Position numbers and translations under genes: made by a program
Source of the DNA: Algoriphagus yeomjeoni
GTDB lineage: Bacteria > Bacteroidota > Bacteroidia > Cytophagales > Cyclobacteriaceae
DNA length: 64,000 nt
Direction: 5' to 3'
Assembly (NCBI RefSeq): GCF_003259505.1
Contig: NZ_QLLK01000001.1
Span: 372,001 to 436,000, forward strand
Notes under the pieces: generated by a model
Databases searched by the model: none
What the model was told of the DNA's origin: nothing
What the model saw: only the letters and a program-made list of their open reading frames with translations
Part shown: positions 33,564 through 41,344 of the stretch, in pieces
Layout of the letters: every line of letters begins with the position of its first letter
How positions within the stretch are numbered: position 1 is the stretch's first letter

Positions 33564-35642
33564 CTATCTAATAAGGGTGACTCCTCCTGTTTGGGTGTTT
33601 TGCTCACTATCTTTGGAGGTGTAGGTGATTTGATATAAATAATTGCCAGGGGGTGAAGCCTGACCATCGTGTGTTCCATCCCAGCCTTTAGTTTCTAGGC
33701 TTGAAGTGGAATAAATTTTCTCTCCCCATGTATTGAAAATTGTCATGGAGAATTCGGTTACTGCCCTGAGTTTGGGGATAAACGTATCGTTCAGGCCATC
33801 TCCGTTAGGGGTGAAAGCATTTGGTATGGTAATAAATTCTAGTGGGGCATTTACTTGGATTATATTTTTCTCAGTACTGGAACAGCCATAGATATCATAA
33901 GCTGTAAGGATAACTTCGAAATTGCCTGCATTCTCAAATTTGTGAATTGGGTCTTTTTCTTTTGAGGCTTTTCCATCGCCAAACGACCATTCCCAGCCTA
34001 TAAACTCTTCGGAAATGACACTTTCGAAGATGATTTCCTCGTCAACCTGTACTTCTGGTTCGCTGTTGATTTCTAACTTTCTATAGTCAAAATCAAGTCT
34101 TCCCGCCTTGTTGATTTGAGTTGGGAAATCTACTCTTACTTCAGTTTGAGAAGTGCAGCCTAAAGCGTCTGTTATGTTGACTTTTAGGCTACCTGAAGTG
34201 TTGAAATTGATTTCTCGGGTATCATTTTCTCCTGAACTCCAAGAGATTTTATAAGGTTGAACTCCACCTTGTATTGATACCCAGGCTACTCCTGTGATCG
34301 TGCCGATAGTACAATCCACATCTAAGGCAGTTTCTATTCTTGCTTGAATTGGCTGAGCGTCCGCAATAGTAAATGATTTACTCACAGAACAGCCGCTTTC
34401 ATCTGATACTAGAAGTTGATAAGTGCCAGCAGACAAATTCTCTCGATTTAAATCTGCAGTTGGATCGTCAAGCCATTTGGTAGTGTAATTACCAGAATTG
34501 CCTTTCACGTTTAAGCGGATAACTCCTGAATTTGACCCTGAACAGGTAATGTCACTTTGCTCAATTAACTCCACTTCGAGGGCTGAGGCCGTTCCAATAT
34601 TGAATTGCTTTTCTACAGTACAGCCTAGTGCATCAGTAACTGTAAGAGAATAATTTCCTGCTATTACATTGCTAAGCTTGGTAGAAGTCTGTCCGTTACT
34701 CCACTTATAAGTATATGGTGCAGTACCGCCTTGAGTAGTGACTTGGATTTCTCCGTCACTTGTACCCGCACAGCTTTCTGGTACAACAGTTTCTTTTAGT
34801 TGCATCGAAGTAGCTGCTTCGACAGTATATGAAGCTTGAAATGAACAACCGGTTTGATCCTTTATTAAGACACTATAAGTACCTGCGGCAAGATTGGTGA
34901 GATTTTGGGTAGATGACCCGTTATTCCATTTGAATGTATAAGGTGCTTGTCCGCCTTTGATCTCCAAATTAATAGCTCCATTATTTTGACCAGAGCAACT
35001 TAGGTTTTGAATAGCTTCAGCTACTTGCATTCCTTCTGCTGCAGCTTTGATCTCGAAGGTGGTGGTGACATCACAATTATATATGTCTGCAATTGTAACA
35101 GAATAGGTACCAGGTGCCAGATTGGTTGCTTCCCAGGTATCTTTCAGTCCATTACTCCATGTGATTTGGTAAGGCTCTCCTCTCCCTACTTTTACACTAA
35201 TTTTCGCTGAACCATCCATGCCAGATCCACAAGTTGCATCTGTTTTCTCCAGTGGGTTGAGAATAAGTGGATAAGGTGGCTGAACTACAATTCTTTCGAT
35301 ATGTACTTTGCCGACTGCATCAGTGATTTCTACAGTATAAGTACCGGCGAATAAATTGGTTCTGTCTTTAGTAGTCTGAAGGGTGTTCCATCGATAAGTA
35401 TACGGAGCAGTACCTCCTGTAACATCCAGGATAATATGTCCTTTTTCCGAATGTGAGCAAAGAGCAAGTTTTCCTGAGACCCCCACAGTAATTCCAACTC
35501 CTGAATTTGTCTCTACCCGATTTTGGCTTGCAATTAGCTCTGACCCTTCAAATTTGGTCTGAGCTGACACAGATACACTGGTCACTAAGCACCAAAAGAG
35601 GCTGAGTATCATTAGGCCATATGTAGAACATACCTTTGTCAT
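33564..35642 (-). CDS. SprB-repeat surface protein with PKD and gliding-motility C-terminal (T9SS type B) domain
   Basis: Secreted, probably surface-exposed protein of 692 residues. After the signal peptide (about 1-27) there are six SprB-type repeats of about 70-75 residues, each with PYTYKWSNG-like and NLAAGTYSV-like cores plus D..GC. A PKD-like domain follows at about 525-590 (FIGWEWSFGDGKASKEKDP), then the gliding-motility C-terminal domain (NAFTPNGDGLNDTF, WGEKIYST, GWDGT, PPGNYLYQITY). Type B domains are exported and anchored by T9SS. It lies between two PorP/SprF genes and is directly followed by copy B. Gliding adhesin is the likely role, but polysaccharide binding is also possible. 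Confidence 0.92.
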   Translation of the reverse strand: MTKVCSTYGLMILSLFWCLVTSVSVSAQTKFEGSELIASQNRVETNSGVGITVGVSGKLALCSHSEKGHIILDVTGGTAPYTYRWNTLQTTKDRTNLFAGTYTVEITDAVGKVHIERIVVQPPYPLILNPLEKTDATCGSGMDGSAKISVKVGRGEPYQITWSNGLKDTWEATNLAPGTYSVTIADIYNCDVTTTFEIKAAAEGMQVAEAIQNLSCSGQNNGAINLEIKGGQAPYTFKWNNGSSTQNLTNLAAGTYSVLIKDQTGCSFQASYTVEAATSMQLKETVVPESCAGTSDGEIQVTTQGGTAPYTYKWSNGQTSTKLSNVIAGNYSLTVTDALGCTVEKQFNIGTASALEVELIEQSDITCSGSNSGVIRLNVKGNSGNYTTKWLDDPTADLNRENLSAGTYQLLVSDESGCSVSKSFTIADAQPIQARIETALDVDCTIGTITGVAWVSIQGGVQPYKISWSSGENDTREINFNTSGSLKVNITDALGCTSQTEVRVDFPTQINKAGRLDFDYRKLEINSEPEVQVDEEIIFESVISEEFIGWEWSFGDGKASKEKDPIHKFENAGNFEVILTAYDIYGCSSTEKNIIQVNAPLEFITIPNAFTPNGDGLNDTFIPKLRAVTEFSMTIFNTWGEKIYSTSSLETKGWDGTHDGQASPPGNYLYQITYTSKDSEQNTQTGGVTLIR

Positions 35643-36021
35643 GTGGTTTACTAAAGTTGGAAGCTGGGTGACTTTTCAACTTTCTAAAATTGTCTTATAA
35701 ATCAAGATTACTGCATTTCATTTTTAAGAATATTATTTTATGTAAGTCATATACAACAAAATGATATTCTTTATAATGGGGTGTATTCCGAAATAAGTAT
35801 AGAATTATTCTTTTATGCAAGAGGCAGACAAAAAGTTCTTAAAACGAAATGCATCTAAAAAAAGTGTTATTTTTCCTTAGATATTGCAATAGTCAAAAAA
35901 AGTAGGAAATGATGCTTTTTTATGATTATAAAAACAAAAAAGCCTCAGAAAGAGGCTTTTAAAAAAAAAAGTGAATTTTTCAAGATTTTTTCTTGAAAAG
36001 TATAACAAGTTGTTTTTCAGC
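35643..36021. other. 379-base intergenic region between adhesin and porP copy A
   Basis: AT-rich spacer holding the copy A terminator (35937-35960). No clear TAnnTTTG promoter for the adhesin was found on the minus strand, no open frame worth naming, and no repeat beyond A/T runs. Confidence 0.5.
35937..35960 (-). terminator. Intrinsic terminator after porP copy A
   Basis: AAAAGCCTC / GAGGCTTTT stem with a 5-base loop, in a run of A residues on both sides, so on the minus strand it is followed by T residues. It lies about 60 bases past the stop. Confidence 0.85.
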
Positions 36022-37065
36022 TTAATATTTGAAGCAAGGAATAATTCGTTCTCTCTGGTTTCTGCTCTTCGAATCTCCCCATAAAAATGAATAAGTGAGG
36101 GATATCTCATGTGCACCTCCACTATTTCTAAGTCCTAGTTTCGAAATAGTGACATCATAAGAATAGCCAATGTCAAGACCATTTTCCAAAGAAACGCCCA
36201 CCAAACCAATGAATGCCTCATTATTTGGAAGGTTGTTTTTTGTGGGGATTCCACGATACCAAATCCCAAGTACTAGCGGCTCAAGATAAAATTGTGCTCC
36301 GATGTCTAGTTGATTGAAAGGATCTTGTTGTTTGTAGTTGAAAGCAAATGATACAGATCGTTCTGAATAAGAATGTGTAAAGTAATTTCTTCGACCTCCG
36401 CCCAAGTCAAACTTTATTCCACCCTGGGCAGATAATTTCATTGGCAGTTTTGAGATTTGACCTTCTACAAAAGATGTATTTGGTTCTGAAAGATGATGTG
36501 CTGAAGCTCCGAGCCAGATCCTCTTAGAGTAAAACATACCTCCAATACTGTAATCCACAAAACTGTAGCGACTATCAATCGGAATTCCATTGAGCTCATC
36601 TGTGATCCCGCCAATTGTTCCATTGATGATATCGATCTGAGAGCCAAACACCAAGTCTGAGAAGAATGCATCTCTTTGCATATAACTGACCATGCCTCCT
36701 ACTCTGAAAAATGTGTTTTCACTCAATTGCAAACGGTATGCGTAAGAAAGGCCAATCTCATTGGTGGATAGGTTTGCCATGCTTTCTTGACTTCCATTAA
36801 AAATTAAACCTATACCACTATTATAGTCAAATATATAATGGTCGATATAAGCTGAGTAGGAGTTGAAGTTTTGGTCAAGGCCAGGCCATTGATTGCGGTA
36901 ATTTACACCTACACGGGTAAGTTCACTAGCACCAGTCAAAGCTGGATTCAAATATAAAGGAGCAGCGTAAAATTGAGAGTACTGGGTATCTTGAGCTATT
37001 ACATCTGAAAAAATGCAACAAATAGCCCCTATAGTAATTAATACACCGATTATTCTCCTATACAT
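36022..37065 (-). CDS. PorP/SprF family outer-membrane protein, copy A
   Basis: Outer-membrane protein of 347 residues from the ATG at 37065 (MYRRIIGVL); a TTG six bases upstream is less likely. It has a signal peptide and the same blocks as copy B: QYSQFYAAPLYLNPALTGA, VNYRNQWPGLDQNFNSYSAYIDHY, and the terminal CFKY. It is first in the porP-adhesin-porP array, separated from the adhesin by 379 bases with a terminator. A promoter with TAAATTTG (37088-37095) lies just upstream. The two copies look like an old duplication and may serve different substrates. Confidence 0.93.
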   Translation of the reverse strand: MYRRIIGVLITIGAICCIFSDVIAQDTQYSQFYAAPLYLNPALTGASELTRVGVNYRNQWPGLDQNFNSYSAYIDHYIFDYNSGIGLIFNGSQESMANLSTNEIGLSYAYRLQLSENTFFRVGGMVSYMQRDAFFSDLVFGSQIDIINGTIGGITDELNGIPIDSRYSFVDYSIGGMFYSKRIWLGASAHHLSEPNTSFVEGQISKLPMKLSAQGGIKFDLGGGRRNYFTHSYSERSVSFAFNYKQQDPFNQLDIGAQFYLEPLVLGIWYRGIPTKNNLPNNEAFIGLVGVSLENGLDIGYSYDVTISKLGLRNSGGAHEISLTYSFLWGDSKSRNQRERIIPCFKY

Positions 37066-37087
37066 AGACAATTATGCCTTGACCAAA

Positions 37088-37114
37088 CAAATTTATGCAT
37101 TTGTAAATTGGCAA
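37088..37114 (-). promoter_or_regulatory. Promoter of porP copy A
   Basis: On the minus strand TTG (37112-37114), a 16-base spacer, then TAAATTTG (37088-37095), an exact -7 consensus. The predicted start is near 37081, giving a leader of about 16 bases. Confidence 0.6.
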
Positions 37115-37245
37115 GGTTTATATTATTATGAATTAACGATTTGAAACATCTAGGGCTTATGATTGGGGCTCAATCAAATGAGTTTCAAAACATTATTATT
37201 GAAGCACAACACAATTGAAGCGCATTCGAAATAATGCTGATGCTA

Positions 37246-37278
37246 TTCAATAATTATACCAAAGGGTTCAATAATTAT
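37246..37278. repeat. 12-bp direct repeat with 21-bp spacing upstream of porP copy A
   Basis: TTCAATAATTAT occurs at 37246-37257 and again at 37267-37278. The 21-bp periodicity puts both on the same helix face. The pair lies about 135-165 bases upstream of the porP -33 element, just past the lysA stop. Confidence 0.5.
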
Positions 37279-37289
37279 TAAAGGAGGAA

Positions 37290-38522
37290 TTAAATGTCGA
37301 TTTCGACCTGATTTCTTATCAAATCCTCAAATATTTCACGATTTCTTATCAATTGAGCTTTTCCTTCCCAAACCAATACTTCAGCAGGTCTAAGCCTAGA
37401 ATTGTAATTAGAGGCCATACTGATTCCATATGCCCCAGCATTTTTAAATACTAAAAGATCTCCCTTACTGACTTTTGCAAGCATACGGTCTTTTGCTAAG
37501 GTATCTGTTTCGCAGATGTAGCCGACTACATTATAGGGATGCAAATCTCCAGCTGGATTACTTAGGTTATACACATCATGAAATGCATCATACATCATTG
37601 GTCTGATTAGGTGGTTTAACCCAGAATCAACACCCACAAAGGTGATTTGAGGCGTCTTTTTCACCACATTTGATTCTACCACCAGATAGCCAGATTCACT
37701 CACCAGGAACTTCCCTGGCTCTAACCAAAGCTCCAATTTCCTCCCGTATTTCTCGCAAAAGTCATTAAAGGCTTTGGATACTTTTGTACCTACTTCCGCC
37801 ATATCTGTCGAGGGGTCGCCAGCCTTATAGGCTACTTTGAAGCCTCCCCCAAAATCCAGAAAAGTGAGATTTGGGAAATTCATAGCTGCTTCAAAGAGCA
37901 CATTTCCACCTCTCAAAAAGATCTCAGCATCTAGAATATCAGATCCAGTATGAATATGAAGTCCTACGATGTTGATCTTGTATTTCTCCACAACAGCTAA
38001 TATCTCGGGAAGCTGATGAATAGAAATCCCAAACTTACTTTGAATATGACCTACAGAAATTTTCGCATTTCCGCCAGCCATGATATGGGGATTTATACGG
38101 ATGCACGCTGGCTTTGTATTTCCGTAAACAGCACCAAACTCCTCCATTAAGGGAATGCTGTCAAGATTGATCATTATTCCCAATTCCACAGCCTCCTGAA
38201 CCTCTCGAAAGTTAACGCCACTAGGAGTATACATGATTTCTGATGCCGAAAACCCTGCTAGCATACATATTTTGGCTTCTTCGATAGAAACTGCATCAAC
38301 GCCTCCTCCGGCTTTTTTCACCAATTTCAAAATATTGATATTGGATAGTGCCTTAGTGGCATATTTGATCTTCAGAGGTACAGTGGCAAAAGCTGTCAGG
38401 AGAGATTTGATTTGACTCACGATCTTTTCTCCATCATATATATATACAGGCGTGCCGAATTCTTGAGCAATAGATTCTATGTTTATTTCCTGAAGTTGAG
38501 TAGGATGCTGAGGTGCTGACAT
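37290..38522 (-). CDS. lysA: Diaminopimelate decarboxylase
   Basis: PLP-dependent fold-III decarboxylase making L-lysine from meso-diaminopimelate. It has 410 residues from the ATG at 38522 (MSAPQHP); the frame is open to 38552, but a -7 box at 38540-38547 lies inside that extension. The PLP lysine is Lys57 (KYATKALSN), the glycine-rich phosphate loop and LWLEPGKF follow, and the substrate motif CETD is present. It closes the lysine pathway; no other lys or dap gene is adjacent. It is divergent from the rprXY-like pair. Confidence 0.95.
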   Translation of the reverse strand: MSAPQHPTQLQEINIESIAQEFGTPVYIYDGEKIVSQIKSLLTAFATVPLKIKYATKALSNINILKLVKKAGGGVDAVSIEEAKICMLAGFSASEIMYTPSGVNFREVQEAVELGIMINLDSIPLMEEFGAVYGNTKPACIRINPHIMAGGNAKISVGHIQSKFGISIHQLPEILAVVEKYKINIVGLHIHTGSDILDAEIFLRGGNVLFEAAMNFPNLTFLDFGGGFKVAYKAGDPSTDMAEVGTKVSKAFNDFCEKYGRKLELWLEPGKFLVSESGYLVVESNVVKKTPQITFVGVDSGLNHLIRPMMYDAFHDVYNLSNPAGDLHPYNVVGYICETDTLAKDRMLAKVSKGDLLVFKNAGAYGISMASNYNSRLRPAEVLVWEGKAQLIRNREIFEDLIRNQVEIDI

Positions 38523-38539
38523 TGTCTGAAATTTGCGGG

Positions 38540-38547
38540 CAAAGATA
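38540..38547 (-). promoter_or_regulatory. -7 box of lysA
   Basis: TATCTTTG on the minus strand, exact TAnnTTTG, 17 bases before the ATG at 38522. No TTTG at the standard -33 spacing. Confidence 0.5.
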
Positions 38548-38678
38548 GCCAAATAACAAAAAAAGGAGGCATTTGCCCCCTATTTTCATAAGTTATAGTG
38601 TAATTAAGAAAATTTTGTTTCCAAGCTTAAATATAATTGAAGGAGGCCAAATTAACCTCCTTGTACCCAATTTAAGGC

Positions 38679-38696
38679 GGTTAAATATTGTTAACC
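38679..38696. promoter_or_regulatory. Perfect dyad upstream of the rprXY-like promoter
   Basis: GGTTAA-N6-TTAACC, perfect 6-bp arms, centred about 35-40 bases upstream of the -7 box at 38722. A second imperfect hairpin with AAGGAGG arms lies at 38640-38662. Confidence 0.4.
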
Positions 38697-38721
38697 TCTC
38701 TTCTTAGCCTGATTATAGGAT

Positions 38722-38729
38722 TAAATTTG
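38722..38729 (+). promoter_or_regulatory. -7 box of the rprXY-like pair, nearly leaderless
   Basis: TAAATTTG is an exact -7 consensus ending 4 bases before the ATG at 38734, so transcription would begin at or inside the first codon. Confidence 0.55.
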
Positions 38730-38733
38730 TAAA

Positions 38734-40458
38734 ATGTCGAAGAGTAATATTATCCTAATCGTTGTTTTGATGTCACTTGCCAGCTTTGGCTTGATGGGCT
38801 TCCAATTCTACTGGGTAAAAAATGCCATTCGAATTAATAGAGAGCGCTTTGATCAAAATGTCTATCAGGCACTTTCTTCGACAGTAGATGAGCTGGAAAA
38901 AGGGGAAACATCAGCTGCGTTTTATGGCTATATGATGAATGACTCTATCATCAGTAGGTCATTATTTGAGAAAATCGATCCGATCGATTTTGACGTTACT
39001 GTAAATTCCAGACGAATTTCTAGGCCTAGGCCTTCACTGGTTGATTCCTTCTTTCAAGAGCCTGCGCCTAGAGTGAGTCAGACATTCAAAAGGATACTTG
39101 AATCGCAAGGAGTTGATATGAATCAACTGGAAGAATTGGAAGCCTTTTTTGCTTACATGACTCCCGAACTAGCCTCTAAGATGTTCACTCCAGACGAAAT
39201 GGAGGTTTTGCTAAAAGAAAAAGAGCGGCAATTCCAGTATTTAAGTCGCATAGAGACTTCTGCAAAGAAATCTGCTCCTTCTCAAATTGAACAAGTAGTG
39301 GAGATGCGTCCAGAGGTCAACATCAGTCCAGATGCTTTGGAAAAAGTATATAGGACAAACATTAAGATTGATTTCATCAATAAATATGTAGATGAGATAA
39401 ATGCTGGCCAAAAAGCAATTTTGGACAGAATGGATACTGCGAAGGTGAGAAGAATTCTGAAAGGATTCTTGTTAGAGAGGAATATCACCGAAGATTTTGA
39501 ATTAGCATTACTTAAAGATGACCGGTCTTTGCTGCCGATCGGCCCGGTAAAACAGCAATTTGTGTTATCCCAACAAGGAATCCAGGCAAGACTATTTCCT
39601 AACGACATTTTTAACAAGGCAAATTTTTTGACGGTATATTTTCCCGAGAAAAATGCGCACGTTATTCGTGAAGTTTGGCTGCCTTTATCAAGCTCAATCC
39701 TGTTTATAATCGTAATTATTTCTTGTTTCATTTACGCCATTAAGGTGATCATTCGTCAGAAAGCACTTTCAGATACCAAAAATGATTTCATCAATAATAT
39801 GACGCATGAATTCAAGACCCCCTTAGCTACCGTTAGTCTAGCAGTAGAAGCACTTCAGGATCCTGAACTGTCCAGTCAGGATAAGTTTCGAACGCGATAT
39901 TTGGGCATTATTAAAGATGAAAATAAACGTTTGGTCTCTCAGGTGGAAAACGTTCTTCAGGCTGCTGCGTTGGATAAAAAGGATTTCAAACTGAAAATAG
40001 AATCTCTGAATTTGGCCGAAATATTAGAAACTACTGTTGATCACTTTGGCCTTCAGGTCGAAAAGAGGGGGGGACAGATCACTTTTATGAATGAGCTAAG
40101 TGAGCCGATGGTCCAAGGCGACTTATTTCATCTCACCCATATATTCAATAATCTGTTGGACAATGCGAATAAGTATTCTCCGGACAGTCCGTTTATAACG
40201 ATTGTAGCAAAAGATGATGCTGATGAGGTATTCATTACCATCAAAGACGAAGGAATCGGGATGAATAAAGATGCACAAAGGAAAATTTTTGATAAATTCT
40301 ATCGTGTTCCTACCGGCAATGTTCACGATGTCAAGGGCTTCGGTCTAGGTCTTTCTTATGTAAAGGCCATGTTGGAAGCACATAAAGGAGGAATTCAAGT
40401 AAGTAGCGAACTTGGAAAAGGAAGCTCATTCACCATTAACATACCAAAGAAACAATGA
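38734..40458 (+). CDS. Sensor histidine kinase, RprX-like
   Basis: Membrane histidine kinase of 574 residues. Membrane helices at about 6-27 and 318-340 flank a ~290-residue periplasmic sensor rich in charged helices. The DHp domain has His358 in NNMTHEFKTPLA. The HATPase domain has NLLDNANKYS, IKDEGIGM, and GFGLGLSYVKAMLEAHKG. No HAMP domain is evident. It overlaps the response regulator by 4 bases (ATGA), so translation is coupled. Similarity to the Bacteroides RprX/RprY system is judged from architecture. The promoter gives almost no leader. Confidence 0.93.
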   Translation: MSKSNIILIVVLMSLASFGLMGFQFYWVKNAIRINRERFDQNVYQALSSTVDELEKGETSAAFYGYMMNDSIISRSLFEKIDPIDFDVTVNSRRISRPRPSLVDSFFQEPAPRVSQTFKRILESQGVDMNQLEELEAFFAYMTPELASKMFTPDEMEVLLKEKERQFQYLSRIETSAKKSAPSQIEQVVEMRPEVNISPDALEKVYRTNIKIDFINKYVDEINAGQKAILDRMDTAKVRRILKGFLLERNITEDFELALLKDDRSLLPIGPVKQQFVLSQQGIQARLFPNDIFNKANFLTVYFPEKNAHVIREVWLPLSSSILFIIVIISCFIYAIKVIIRQKALSDTKNDFINNMTHEFKTPLATVSLAVEALQDPELSSQDKFRTRYLGIIKDENKRLVSQVENVLQAAALDKKDFKLKIESLNLAEILETTVDHFGLQVEKRGGQITFMNELSEPMVQGDLFHLTHIFNNLLDNANKYSPDSPFITIVAKDDADEVFITIKDEGIGMNKDAQRKIFDKFYRVPTGNVHDVKGFGLGLSYVKAMLEAHKGGIQVSSELGKGSSFTINIPKKQ

Positions 40459-41150
40459 GTAAAGCAAAATTACTAGTGGTCGAAGACGATCCAAATTTAG
40501 GTGATATCCTACAGGAATATTTGGAAATGAAAGGTTACGAGCCTACGCTTTGTCGTGATGGTGAAGAAGGTTGGAACAAATACAAAAAGGGGAAATTCGA
40601 TCTTTGTCTTCTGGATATTATGATGCCAAAAAAAGATGGATTCACTTTAGCCAAAGAGATAAAGAAAGTGGAGGAAAACCTACCTATTCTTTTCCTGACG
40701 GCAAAAAACCAAAAAGATGATATCATCGAAGGTTTGAAAATTGGCGCTGATGACTACATCACCAAGCCGTTTAGCATGGAGGAATTACTTCTTCGTGTCA
40801 ATGCTATCTTGAAGCGAACTCATAAAAGCGAAGAAGTCAACCCATTAAAAGTATACTCCTTCGGAGGATTCACGTTGCACTACGATGAGCAAATCCTGGA
40901 AGGACCAAAAGGACGACATAAGTTAACTTCAAAGGAAAATGAGCTCATTCGCTTGTTGGCTTCTGAAATCAATAATCTTGTAAATAGAAGTCATGCGCTC
41001 AAGCAAATCTGGGGAGACGACAGCTACTTCAATGCCAGAAGCATGGATGTGTACTTGAGTAAAATCCGAAAACTTCTTAAAGACGACCCAAAAGTTCAAA
41101 TCATTACTGTCCACGGTGAAGGTTTCAAGTTGATCGTAAGCGAGGGATAA
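40455..41150 (+). CDS. OmpR/RprY-type response regulator
   Basis: Response regulator of 231 residues with receiver (1-120; Asp11/Asp12 pocket, phospho-acceptor Asp54 in CLLDIMMP, switch Lys in YITKPF) and an OmpR-type winged-helix domain (about 135-231; LTSKENELIRLLASE, SRSHALKQIWGDDSYFNARSMDVYLSKIRKLL). It is translationally coupled to the kinase upstream. Three bases after its stop the plus strand carries a GATTTNN heptad tract, then a terminator at 41221. Direct targets are not known here. Confidence 0.94.
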   Translation: MSKAKLLVVEDDPNLGDILQEYLEMKGYEPTLCRDGEEGWNKYKKGKFDLCLLDIMMPKKDGFTLAKEIKKVEENLPILFLTAKNQKDDIIEGLKIGADDYITKPFSMEELLLRVNAILKRTHKSEEVNPLKVYSFGGFTLHYDEQILEGPKGRHKLTSKENELIRLLASEINNLVNRSHALKQIWGDDSYFNARSMDVYLSKIRKLLKDDPKVQIITVHGEGFKLIVSEG

Positions 41151-41153
41151 AAG

Positions 41154-41188
41154 GATTTCGGATTTACGATATTCGATTTCAGATTTTC
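41154..41188 (+). repeat. Heptad tract GATTTNN after the rprY-like stop
   Basis: Five consecutive 7-base units GATTTCG, GATTTAC, GATATTC, GATTTCA, GATTTTC, starting three bases after the stop codon. It is a different consensus from the NNNWAGW arrays but has the same period and the same position at a gene's 3' end. Confidence 0.7.
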
Positions 41189-41220
41189 CGAACTCTTACA
41201 ACTAGCTAAAAAAAGAATAT

Positions 41221-41253
41221 AGCCGGAGCGATCTAAAATTGCTTCGGCTTTTC
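41221..41253 (+). terminator. Intrinsic terminator of the rprXY-like operon
   Basis: AGCCGGAGC / GCTTCGGCT stem (one G-T pair) with an 11-base loop, then TTTTC. It lies between the two heptad tracts of the convergent pair. Confidence 0.82.
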
Positions 41254-41260
41254 TTATTTC

Positions 41261-41344
41261 TCTAAACTCTTGGCTCTTGATTCTAGACTCTAAGGTCTTT
41301 ATACTTATATCTAAATACTAGCGACTTGCTACTTGATACTCAGT
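41261..41344 (-). repeat. Degenerate 7-base tandem array at the 3' end of the dipeptide epimerase
   Basis: Twelve consecutive heptads, the longest array here; plus-strand examples are TCTAAAC, TCTTGGC, TCTTGAT, ACTTGCT. On the sense strand the consensus is NNNWAGW. The epimerase stop codon (41340-41342) lies inside the last heptad. Confidence 0.85.

Noticed and set aside
37280..37309. A strong Shine-Dalgarno-like AGGAGGA followed by an ATG and five codons on the plus strand
   Set aside because: The frame ends after MSIST, and the minus strand carries the lysA stop here; the match is a by-product of the lysA end.
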